Shown: positions 1-5,467, counted from the stretch's first letter. The stretch is 5,467 nt of DNA from Thermoleophilia bacterium (GCA_016929985.1 JAFGIH010000194.1:1-5467); one strand, 5' to 3'. Made by a program: numbers and translations. The notes: generated from the sequence alone by a model not told the origin.

Positions 1-551
1 CAGTCACCCATGGCGTTGGGATACTCGAGCGTGGGAGTGTCCCACCTGAGCATCGGGACCTGATATTTCTCGCACAGGGGCGCCACCGCGAGGCAGGGCG
101 GGGTCGACAGCGGACCGAGTATCGCGACGACCTCGTCCTGGGTGATCAGTTTCGTGGCCACAGCCACGGCCGTAGTCGGATCGGACTTGTCGTCGACGGC
201 GATGATCTGTATCGGCCTGCCGTTGACGCCGCCGTTCGCGTTGATGCTCTCCACTTGAAAGTCGACCATAGCCTGCATGGACGGCATCGGGGCCGCCGCG
301 GTACCGGTCAGCGAGGCGATGAGGCCGATCTTGATCGGCTCGCCGGTAGCCGGGCCACCGGTCGGTGCGGCGGTAGTCTGTGTCGGTGCGGCCGTGGTGT
401 CGGTCGGAGCAGCCGTCGTTTCGGTCGGAGCTGCTGTGGTCTCGGTAGGCGCCGCCGTGGTCTCGGTGGTGTCGTCGCCGCAGGCCACGACGAACAACAG
501 CATCACCGCCAATACCGCCAGTAGCCCTATTCGTGTCAGTTTCCTTGCCAT
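1..551 (-). CDS. LIV-type ABC transporter substrate-binding lipoprotein (partial, N-terminal 183 residues)
   Basis: Extracytoplasmic receptor of the importer encoded just upstream; it should capture the substrate and deliver it to LivH/LivM. The start is ATG at 551-549, with AAAGGG eight bases before it. Residues 1-7 are a basic n-region (MARKLTR), about 8-23 a hydrophobic core, and VVAC (21-24) a lipobox, so Cys24 is the likely lipidated residue. Residues 30-64 are five copies of a seven-residue unit ([E/D/Q]TTAAPT) forming a flexible stalk. The periplasmic-binding fold (Peripla_BP_6 type) starts near residue 72 with IKIGLIASLTG and continues through INANGGVNGRPIQII, the DDKSDP turn and VVAILGPLST, all typical of LivJ/LivK-like proteins. 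Two cysteines (153 and 160) lie in the first ligand-facing region. The C-terminus lies outside the window. It is last in the operon, 66 bp after livMGF. The family is clear; the ligand is not, and need not be an amino acid. Confidence 0.93.
   Translation of the reverse strand, partial: MARKLTRIGLLAVLAVMLLFVVACGDDTTETTAAPTETTAAPTETTAAPTDTTAAPTQTTAAPTGGPATGEPIKIGLIASLTGTAAAPMPSMQAMVDFQVESINANGGVNGRPIQIIAVDDKSDPTTAVAVATKLITQDEVVAILGPLSTPPCLAVAPLCEKYQVPMLRWDTPTLEYPNAMGD
360..464 (-). repeat. Five tandem 21-bp units encoding the [E/D/Q]TTAAPT stalk
   Basis: These are in-frame repeats inside the binding-protein gene, residues 30-64. The first three units encode the identical peptide ETTAAPT with different codons: neighbouring units differ at four synonymous positions each. 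Units four and five change only the first residue (D, then Q). A preceding half unit (DDTT) suggests a longer ancestral array. The stalk separates the lipid anchor from the binding domain. Thr/Ala/Pro-rich stalks like this are common on actinobacterial lipoproteins and may be O-glycosylated; that is inference. Confidence 0.9.
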
Positions 552-583
552 TCCCTCATCCCTTTCTGTCTTTTTCCACCCAT
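536..583 (-). CDS. Possible 15-codon leader ORF overlapping the binding-protein start
   Basis: An ATG at 583-581 is preceded by GGAGGG (593-588), the best Shine-Dalgarno-like match in this gap. It opens a reading frame encoding MGGKRQKGMREWQGN that ends at TGA 538-536, thirteen bases past the binding-protein ATG and in a different frame. It could act in translational coupling of the binding protein, or the GGAGGG could simply be purine-rich leader sequence. There is no evidence of conservation. It may well be chance. Confidence 0.2.
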   Translation of the reverse strand: MGGKRQKGMREWQGN

Positions 584-617
584 CTTTCCCTCCGACAGAT
601 CGCACAAGCCGTGCGCG
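552..617 (-). other. livMGF to binding-protein intergenic spacer with small hairpin
   Basis: This 66-bp gap is purine-rich on the coding strand. It holds one short inverted repeat at 601-615 (CGCAC, five-base loop, GTGCG) directly after the livMGF stop codon. The stem is only five pairs and no T-run follows it, so it is not a convincing intrinsic terminator. It could be a weak processing or stability element separating the transporter message from the binding-protein message. No clear promoter was seen here. Confidence 0.35.
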
Positions 618-3293
618 CTAGCCCTTCCCCAGGTAGGCAGCACGCAGGCGATCGTCCGTCCTCAACTCGCTCGCCTTACCGGTGAGCACCACATTCCCTG
701 TCTGGATCACCGCTACGTGATCGGCCAACGACAGCGCCATCTCGGCGTTCTGCTCCACCATGAGCAAGGTCAGCCCCTCGTCGTTCAGACGCGCGAGGGC
801 CGCGAAGATCCTCTCCACGGCCATCGGCGCCAGACCCATCGACGGCTCATCGAGCAGGAGCAGGCTTGGCCGGCCCATGAGACCCCGGCCGATGGCCAGC
901 ATCTGCTGCTCTCCGCCCGAGAGCGTCTTCGCCGGCTGCTTGCGCCGCTCTTGAAGCACCGGGAAGAGCTCATACACGTACGCGAGGTCATCGGCGTAGC
1001 CGCTCTGCCACTCTTTCTTGCCTGAGGCGCCCATCAGCAGGTTGTCCTCCACCGATAGCGTCGGGAAGAGCTGGCGCCCCTCGGGTATCTGGCAGATACC
1101 CCGGCTCACAATCTTCTCCGCCGGCACCGAGGTGATGTCTTCGCCCAGGTATCTGATGGCGCCCTGAGTCGGCCGCAGGATGCCGGATATGGTGTTGAGC
1201 AGCGTGGTCTTTCCGGCGCCGTTCGCGCCAAGCACCGCGACCACCTCGCCCTTGAACACGGTCAGCGAGACTCCGTGCAAGGCCTGGATGGAGCCATACG
1301 AGACGACGATGTCCTCCAGGACCAGCGCCTCTTCTTCGGGCCGGGCTTCCTCGGCCTCCGGCTCCGCCGCCGCTGCCGCCCCCTTGTCTTTGCCCGCGCC
1401 AAGGTAGGCCTTGATCACATGTTCGTCGCGTTGCACGGCCTCGGGCGAGCCCGAGGCGATCAGCCGGCCGTAGTCGAGTACGTTGACCGCATCCGAGATG
1501 CCCATGACCAGGCCGATGTCGTGCTCCACTATGAGAACGGTGATACCGGCCGCCCGGATGGCGGCGATGCGCTGCACCAAGTCCTCCCGCTCCGACCCGT
1601 TCATGCCGGCGGCCGGCTCATCCAGGAGCAACAGACGCGGTTCCGAGGCCAGCGCCCGGGCGATCTCTACCAAGCGCTGCCGCCCGTAGGGCAGGCTGCT
1701 CACCGGTCTGTCCGCGTACTCAACGAGGCCCAGAAGGGTGAGCGCGTCCATCGCCTGCGTCCGCGACCGGCGTTCCTCAGCGCGCTGCCGGCGCAGTCCG
1801 AGGCAGCACGACCAGAAGCCCGAGCGCTCGTGCCGGTGGCACCCCACCAGGACGTTCTCCATGACGCTCATGTTCACGAAGAGGCGGAGGTTCTGGAAGG
1901 TCCTCGCGATCCCCAGGCGAGCCGTGTTCGCCGGAGTGAGCTTGGTCAGGTCGACGCCGTCGAAGCTGATCCGCCCGTCGCTGAGCTCCTGCAACCTGCT
2001 GATGGCGTTGAAGAGTGTGGTCTTACCCGCCCCGTTCGGCCCGATAAGGGCGGTGATGCTCCCCTCCTCCACGCCGAATGAGACCTCGTTGACGGCTTTG
2101 AGACCGCCGAAGGCCACCGAGGCTCCCTCGATCGTGAGGAGCGGCCCCTCAGTCTTTCTCTCGCCCTTTCTGCGGGCCAGGTCTTCCTGAAGGATGCCCG
2201 AGGTCACCACGCTGGTGCCGGTGATCGACGCGCCACCCTCGGTCTCGGACACGGCCACGACCTCCTCCTGCAGTCCCTCCGCCTTGAAGAGCCGCTTGAA
2301 CCAGGCCCACGTGGAGGGACGCAGACCAAGGATGCCCACCGGCAGGAAGAGAAGGAGCAGGATGAGAATGATCGCGTAGGCGAGGCCGCTGTACTGCTGG
2401 ATGACCGTGACCCCGTTGACGATCCAGGTCATGATGATGGCCCCCAGAACGCCTCCCCAGATGCTCGCCGCCCCACCGACCAGCGACATGACAATGGGCA
2501 GGATGGCGGCGTTGAAGGTGAAGGAGCCGGGGCTCACCGAGCCCGTCACGAACGCGAAGAGCCCCCCGGCCAGGCCGCAGATGATCGCGTTTATGACGAA
2601 TGCCAGCAGCTTCCAGTTGGGAGTCCGGATGCCCAGCGTAGACGAGGCGATCTCGCTGGTGGCGATAGCACGCAGCGACCGCCCGAAACGGTACTTGAGC
2701 CCACGCTGCACCAGCAGCAGGATGACGATGGCGATGATCCACACCATGTAGTACTGGCGGAGGAAACTCCCCATCTGGAGGCCGAAGAGGTTGAGCGCCG
2801 GGACTCCCGGAAAGCCGTTCACTCCGCCGGTGATGTCGCGCAACTGGATGATGATCACCGTGAATATCTGACCCAGCCCTATGGTGGCCAGGGCGAGATA
2901 GAAGTAGCGCAGTTTGAGCACCGGCCGCCCTATGATGAGGGCGATGATGCCGGGGATGATGGCTCCGATGACCAGCGCCGCCAAGGTGGGCACGTCCAGC
3001 TTGATGCAAAGCAGTCCGGCTATGTACGCGCCCATGCCGTAGAAGGCCGAGTGGCCGAACGATAGCTGACCCGCCTGGCCGAGAATGATGCCGACGGCTA
3101 TGGTCAGCATGGCGAACAGGCCGGCGGTGGTCATCACGCTCATGGCATACAGGTTCTTGTAGAGCAGAGGCCACACGAGCAGGATGATGACGAACAGCAC
3201 CTTGGCGACGGTCACGTACCGTTGCTTGAAGAGCCCTTGGAGAACGCCCTGCGCTCCACCTTCGGCGCGGGTGACACCCGCCGGGCCGCTCAC
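618..3293 (-). CDS. Fused LIV-type ABC transporter permease and two ATPases (LivM-LivG-LivF), 891 aa
   Basis: One uninterrupted reading frame carries three subunits that are usually separate. Residues 1-335 are a LivM-type permease with about eight or nine membrane segments, the family motif around GQAGQLSFGHSAFYGMGAY (72-90) and a cytoplasmic loop GRSLRAIATSEIASSTLGI (204-222). Residues 336-384 are a polar linker. Residues 385-632 are a LivG-type ATPase: Walker A GPNGAGKT (418-425), Q-loop Gln467, signature LPYGRQR (534-540), Walker B LLLLDEP (554-560), H-loop His591. Residues 633-655 are an Ala/Glu-rich linker. Residues 656-891 are a LivF-type ATPase: Walker A GANGAGKT (689-696), Gln735, signature LSGGEQQ (791-797), Walker B LLLLDEP (811-817). 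Gln848 replaces the H-loop His, which is normal for LivF. The start is GTG 3293-3291, overlapping the livH stop as GTGA, with AAGGTGAG just upstream. Neither linker contains a methionine, which argues against separate downstream starts. The chain should pair with LivH to form the whole membrane complex. Confidence 0.93.
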   Translation of the reverse strand: MSGPAGVTRAEGGAQGVLQGLFKQRYVTVAKVLFVIILLVWPLLYKNLYAMSVMTTAGLFAMLTIAVGIILGQAGQLSFGHSAFYGMGAYIAGLLCIKLDVPTLAALVIGAIIPGIIALIIGRPVLKLRYFYLALATIGLGQIFTVIIIQLRDITGGVNGFPGVPALNLFGLQMGSFLRQYYMVWIIAIVILLLVQRGLKYRFGRSLRAIATSEIASSTLGIRTPNWKLLAFVINAIICGLAGGLFAFVTGSVSPGSFTFNAAILPIVMSLVGGAASIWGGVLGAIIMTWIVNGVTVIQQYSGLAYAIILILLLLFLPVGILGLRPSTWAWFKRLFKAEGLQEEVVAVSETEGGASITGTSVVTSGILQEDLARRKGERKTEGPLLTIEGASVAFGGLKAVNEVSFGVEEGSITALIGPNGAGKTTLFNAISRLQELSDGRISFDGVDLTKLTPANTARLGIARTFQNLRLFVNMSVMENVLVGCHRHERSGFWSCCLGLRRQRAEERRSRTQAMDALTLLGLVEYADRPVSSLPYGRQRLVEIARALASEPRLLLLDEPAAGMNGSEREDLVQRIAAIRAAGITVLIVEHDIGLVMGISDAVNVLDYGRLIASGSPEAVQRDEHVIKAYLGAGKDKGAAAAAEPEAEEARPEEEALVLEDIVVSYGSIQALHGVSLTVFKGEVVAVLGANGAGKTTLLNTISGILRPTQGAIRYLGEDITSVPAEKIVSRGICQIPEGRQLFPTLSVEDNLLMGASGKKEWQSGYADDLAYVYELFPVLQERRKQPAKTLSGGEQQMLAIGRGLMGRPSLLLLDEPSMGLAPMAVERIFAALARLNDEGLTLLMVEQNAEMALSLADHVAVIQTGNVVLTGKASELRTDDRLRAAYLGKG

Positions 3294-3303
3294 ATCTCAC
3301 CTT
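3290..3303 (-). promoter_or_regulatory. Ribosome binding site and GTGA stop/start overlap of livH and livMGF
   Basis: On the minus strand AAGGTGAG (3303-3296) precedes GTG (3293-3291). The TGA stop of livH occupies 3292-3290, sharing four bases with the start. This fixes GTG as the start of livMGF and points to translational coupling by terminating ribosomes. Confidence 0.75.
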
Positions 3304-4168
3304 CACTCATGGTCGTGCCCAGAAGACCCTGCGGGCGGAAGTACAAGATCAGGATGAGGAGCGCGAAGGCGATGGCGTTCTCCCAGCCGGTGGGCATGAT
3401 GCCGGTAAGCAGCGACTGGATGAGCCCCAAGGCCAGTCCACCGATGACCGCGCCCCCGCTGGATCCCCAGCCGCCCAGAATGGCGCCGATGAACCCGTTC
3501 AGCCCCCAGGTTCCGCCCGACATGTAAGTCATGGGTATGAGCGACGTGATGGCCAAGCCGCCGATCGCCCCGATGAGCGACGAGATGGCGAAGGCCAGAA
3601 TGATCATCCTGTTCGTCGAGATGCCGCACTTGCGGGCCGCGTTCGGGTTGGTCGCCGTGGCCGTCATCTGCTTGCCGATGCGGGTACGGGAGCTGAGCAG
3701 GTACAGGGCGACGAAGACCAAGACCATGAGTCCGATCACCCACAGGTTCTGAGGTGCGAGGCGCACCCCGCCGATGTGCCACATCTGACTGCCGGTGAAG
3801 GCAGGAACAGCCTTCCCGTAGCCCCCCCAGATGAGAAGCACCAGTGCTTCGAAGAAGAGGCTGAGGCCTACGGTGGCGAGGATCATGTTGACAAGCGAGG
3901 ACTTCATGATGGGCTTCAGCACCAGGAGATACATCCCCACCGAGATGATCATCACCGCTATCAGCGTGATGATGATCGCCGTCCAATAGGGCAGACCAGC
4001 CTGGCTGAGAAGCGAGAAACCGAAGAAGCCGCCCATCATGACGAAACTGCCCTGGGCCATGTTGACGACGTGAGACGTCTTGTAGATCGTCACGTAGCCG
4101 AGCCCGATGAGGGAGTAGATAGCCCCCATCGTGATACCGGTGATCACCAATTGCAGGAATTGTGTCAT
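3290..4168 (-). CDS. livH: LIV-type ABC transporter permease, LivH family, 292 aa
   Basis: Integral membrane half of the importer, forming the translocation path with the LivM part of the next gene. The start is ATG 4168-4166 with AGGTG six bases upstream (4179-4175). The protein is hydrophobic throughout, with about eight predicted membrane segments by eye. It shows LivH hallmarks: the N-terminal GLGYVTIYKTSHVVNMAQGSF block (about 22-42), the cytoplasmic ATPase-contact loop GKQMTATATNPNAARKCGI (165-183), a glycine-rich segment GAILGGWGSSGGAVIGG (228-244) and the C-terminal RPQGLLG (278-284). At 292 residues it matches the usual family length of about 290. Its TGA stop overlaps the GTG start of livMGF by four bases, so translation of the two is probably coupled, matching a fixed LivH to LivMGF ratio. 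It starts 81 bp after the tetR stop. The symbol denotes the family, not a proven leucine substrate. Confidence 0.94.
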   Translation of the reverse strand: MTQFLQLVITGITMGAIYSLIGLGYVTIYKTSHVVNMAQGSFVMMGGFFGFSLLSQAGLPYWTAIIITLIAVMIISVGMYLLVLKPIMKSSLVNMILATVGLSLFFEALVLLIWGGYGKAVPAFTGSQMWHIGGVRLAPQNLWVIGLMVLVFVALYLLSSRTRIGKQMTATATNPNAARKCGISTNRMIILAFAISSLIGAIGGLAITSLIPMTYMSGGTWGLNGFIGAILGGWGSSGGAVIGGLALGLIQSLLTGIMPTGWENAIAFALLILILYFRPQGLLGTTMSEGEM

Positions 4169-4249
4169 CTACGGCACCTGCCACCCATATCGCCGGGGCT
4201 TGGCCGGACGCGCCGACGGTACCCCTGTCCTGCCCCTGACCAGCATACC
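4169..4249 (-). other. tetR to livH intergenic spacer
   Basis: This 81-bp gap contains the livH ribosome binding site (AGGTG at 4179-4175). I see no convincing promoter pair, no copy of the upstream palindrome, and only weak GC-rich self-complementarity without a T-run. The simplest reading is that tetR and livH are on one transcript. Confidence 0.5.
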
Positions 4250-4924
4250 TCAGTGCCCTCCGTCCTTGAACTGTTTCACGCCGCTCGTATACAGGAAGAA
4301 CTTCATCGCTCCCAGCACCTCCTCGATGGTGACCTTCGTTTCCGCAGCCTCCCACTCTTGGTCAGCCATGAACCAACTGGTCTGAATACCGTGTATCACG
4401 GAGATCGCGAAGTGTCCCAACGTGGACGAACTGATGCCTGTCGCGCCGAGCTGGGGCCGCTCGTTCACGAGAGCGTCGCACAAGTCGTTGATGCGGCGCA
4501 GGTAGCGGTGGTATTCGTACCTCAGTTCAACGTCGACCTTTGGATCGACGTCTCGTGGCGGACCGAGTCCGGCGGTCTCATAAGAACCGAAGTGGCTCAT
4601 GATGAATTCCATCTTCGCCGGCTCGGCCTGATAGTACTCCAACGTGACTCGCGTGAGCTCGAGCAGGAGATTCTCGGCGCTCGGATCACGCCGGGCCGCC
4701 TGCGACATGGCCTCGTCGATGCGAGCGTTGACCTCGGCCCAAAGTGAGGCGTAGACGGCGCGGAGAAGCCCGCCCTTGCTCCTGTAGATCCGGAATATGC
4801 CACTCTCGCTGGTGCCGGCCTCGGCGGCGATGGCGCGGAGAGAAGTGTCGACGTAGCCGTGCGCGAAGAAGAGCTGCCTCGCCGCCCGCAAGATCCGCTG
4901 AGAAAGGTCCGACCCGTCGTCCAC
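4250..4924 (-). CDS. TetR/AcrR-family transcriptional regulator, 224 aa
   Basis: Cytoplasmic DNA-binding repressor candidate for this operon. Residues about 9-55 form the TetR_N helix-turn-helix: ILRAARQLFFAHGY, then the recognition unit SLRAIAAEAGTSESGIFRIYRSKGGLL (in part 28-54), ending in the usual YxSK-like turn. Residues about 60-224 are an all-helical ligand and dimer domain that I cannot assign to a subfamily. It is rich in aromatics (EYYQ, MEFIMSHF, YEYHRYL) that could line a pocket. The length is normal for the family. The start chosen is GTG 4924-4922, with GAGG five bases upstream (4933-4930); no earlier ATG, GTG or TTG is in frame within the short leader, and the helix-turn-helix begins right after it. 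A 29-bp palindrome and a promoter lie just upstream, indicating autoregulation. Being first in a transporter operon suggests it senses the imported compound or a product of it; that is inference. Confidence 0.93.
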   Translation of the reverse strand: MDDGSDLSQRILRAARQLFFAHGYVDTSLRAIAAEAGTSESGIFRIYRSKGGLLRAVYASLWAEVNARIDEAMSQAARRDPSAENLLLELTRVTLEYYQAEPAKMEFIMSHFGSYETAGLGPPRDVDPKVDVELRYEYHRYLRRINDLCDALVNERPQLGATGISSSTLGHFAISVIHGIQTSWFMADQEWEAAETKVTIEEVLGAMKFFLYTSGVKQFKDGGH

Positions 4925-4955
4925 TGGCGCCTCGGTCCATCGCGTGAACCATAGC

Positions 4956-4984
4956 CAGTAGTGGTGCTAGTAGCACTACTACTG
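4956..4984 (-). promoter_or_regulatory. 29-bp near-perfect palindrome, probable TetR operator
   Basis: On the minus strand the two arms read CAGTAGTAGTGCTA and TAGCACCACTACTG around a single central C at 4970. Thirteen of fourteen pairs match; the one mismatch is between 4963 and 4977. It ends 31 bp before the tetR GTG and begins just downstream of the predicted -10 element, so a bound dimer or pair of dimers would block initiation or clearance. The length and symmetry suit TetR-family operators. I do not recognise the half-site as belonging to a described subfamily. Confidence 0.7.
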
Positions 4985-4991
4985 CGTCAGC

Positions 4992-5020
4992 ACCGTATCA
5001 TTCGCCGCCAAGGCCGTCAA
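4992..5020 (-). promoter_or_regulatory. Predicted sigma-70-type promoter of the tetR-liv operon
   Basis: On the minus strand TTGACG (5020-5015) is followed after exactly 17 bp by TACGGT (4997-4992). The -35 matches the TTGACA consensus at five of six positions. The -10 fits the relaxed TANNNT pattern of high-GC bacteria. Transcription would start near 4985, at the edge of the palindrome. The spacing and its position next to the operator support it; the -10 alone is weak. Confidence 0.5.
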
Positions 5021-5045
5021 CACGTGTCTCGTCGGACGCAGAGGC

Positions 5046-5467
5046 CTATCCGCCGCTCGTCTTGGCGTCCGCCGCGCAACGCTCTCGGGTCTCAGCCGCC
5101 CACCCCGTCTCCCGCAGGAACATGGCGACGATGGCTCCCACCAGAAAGATGCCGGCCGAAAGAACGTAGGAGTACTTGAGCGAGCCGAACGAGTCGGCCA
5201 TCTGCCCTGCGAGATAGGGGCCGATCACCTGCCCCACTCCGATGAAGATCGTGACGAAACCCAGGGAGGCGGAGGCGAGCTTGGGACCGAACTGGTCACC
5301 GCAGCCCGCTCCGACGATGCCGGGCACTGCCAACGCGGCGAGCCCGCAAAGGATCGCCGAGATCACGAGCCCGGCCGTCGACGGCCACAGAGCGAAGAGG
5401 GCCGCACCCACACCCTGCATGAACAGATTGCCGGCGAGTGCTCGTCCCCGTCCGATGCGGTCGGAGA
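5046..5467 (-). CDS. Major facilitator superfamily transporter, C-terminal part (partial)
   Basis: The frame is open to the window edge; upstream codons give SDRIGRGRALAGNLF before the first in-window methionine at 5420, so the true start lies beyond 5467. SDRIGRGRAL resembles the MFS cytoplasmic-loop motif (D-R-x-G-R), here probably the loop between helices 8 and 9. After it come about four membrane segments: the stretch from FMQGVGAALFALWP, LVISAILCGLAALAVPGIV, a helix around GFVTIFIGVGQVIGPYLAG, and YVLSAGIFLVGAIVAMFL. A polar tail of about 20 residues follows and the gene stops at TAG 5048-5046. This fits helices 9-12 of a 12-helix permease. The GVGQVIGPYLAGQMAD block recalls YbfB/YjiJ-like MFS proteins, but I hold that loosely. 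It lies on the same strand as tetR with a 121-bp gap holding a promoter, so it is probably a separate transcription unit. The substrate is unknown. Confidence 0.85.
   Translation of the reverse strand, partial: SDRIGRGRALAGNLFMQGVGAALFALWPSTAGLVISAILCGLAALAVPGIVGAGCGDQFGPKLASASLGFVTIFIGVGQVIGPYLAGQMADSFGSLKYSYVLSAGIFLVGAIVAMFLRETGWAAETRERCAADAKTSGG

Noticed and set aside
360..464. 21-bp periodicity as a CRISPR-like array
   Set aside because: The units are contiguous, in frame, without spacers, and encode a peptide repeat in a lipoprotein.
1275..2081. 268-codon plus-strand open frame opposite the LivG/LivF region
   Set aside because: It is antisense to clearly conserved ATPase domains; the translation is Arg/Ala/Pro-rich with no recognisable domain, as expected for shadow frames in GC-rich coding DNA.
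2149..3306. 385-codon minus-strand frame overlapping the LivM part
   Set aside because: It is shifted relative to the conserved LivM frame and reads as His/Arg-rich shadow sequence; the LivM frame has all family motifs.
3303..4355. 350-codon minus-strand frame overlapping livH
   Set aside because: It is out of frame with the conserved LivH protein and is low-complexity His/Gly/Arg shadow sequence.
3776..4747. 323-codon plus-strand open frame opposite livH and tetR
   Set aside because: It spans two genuine minus-strand genes and the gap between them, is rich in His/Arg/Asp with no family resemblance, and has no sign of its own promoter or ribosome site.
4686..4976. 96-codon minus-strand frame starting in the palindrome region, with ATG codons upstream of tetR
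   Set aside because: The frame is shifted from the TetR helix-turn-helix and shows no domain; the GTG at 4924 gives the conserved protein.
4956..4984. Palindrome as an intrinsic terminator of the MFS gene
   Set aside because: No T-run follows on the minus strand and it lies downstream of a good promoter for tetR; an operator explains it better.
5020..5027. ACACGTGT palindrome containing CACGTG
   Set aside because: It is an 8-bp perfect palindrome beside the -35, but too short to separate from chance and without a known partner here.

Overview
The window is a GC-rich stretch (by eye about 60-65 % GC, not counted) in which every recognisable gene lies on the minus strand. Read in that direction, from high to low coordinates, the order is: the C-terminal part of an MFS permease (5467-5046), a TetR-family regulator (4924-4250), a LivH-type permease (4168-3290), a single long gene encoding LivM, LivG and LivF fused in one polypeptide (3293-618), and the N-terminal part of a lipoprotein substrate-binding protein (551-1, running off the window). 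The Thr/Ala/Pro-rich linker after the lipobox of the binding protein, the GC content and the GTG starts fit an Actinobacteria-like organism, with Chloroflexota-like lineages possible. This is inference from style; there is no marker gene in the window.

Functionally this is a complete LIV-type (HAAT family) ABC importer: a lipid-anchored binding protein outside, a LivH/LivM permease pair in the membrane, and LivG/LivF ATPases inside. The unusual point is that LivM, LivG and LivF are one 891-residue chain, so the membrane-embedded importer is built from two polypeptides (LivH plus LivMGF) rather than four. Both ATPase halves keep their Walker A, signature and Walker B motifs, so the fusion looks functional. 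The substrate cannot be told from sequence. The family covers branched-chain amino acids, amides, urea and aromatic or other small carboxylates.

The regulator sits first in the cluster. Just in front of it is a 29-bp near-perfect palindrome (13 of 14 pairs) at 4956-4984, and directly upstream of that a plausible sigma-70-type promoter (TTGACG, 17 bp, TACGGT). This places a probable TetR operator at the transcription start of a regulator-livH-livMGF-binding protein operon, suggesting autoregulated, ligand-induced transport. Gaps within the operon are short: 81 bp from tetR to livH, a 4-nt GTGA overlap from livH to livMGF, and 66 bp from livMGF to the binding protein. No RNA genes, insertion sequences or CRISPR arrays were seen. 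There is no gene-free stretch longer than 121 bp.
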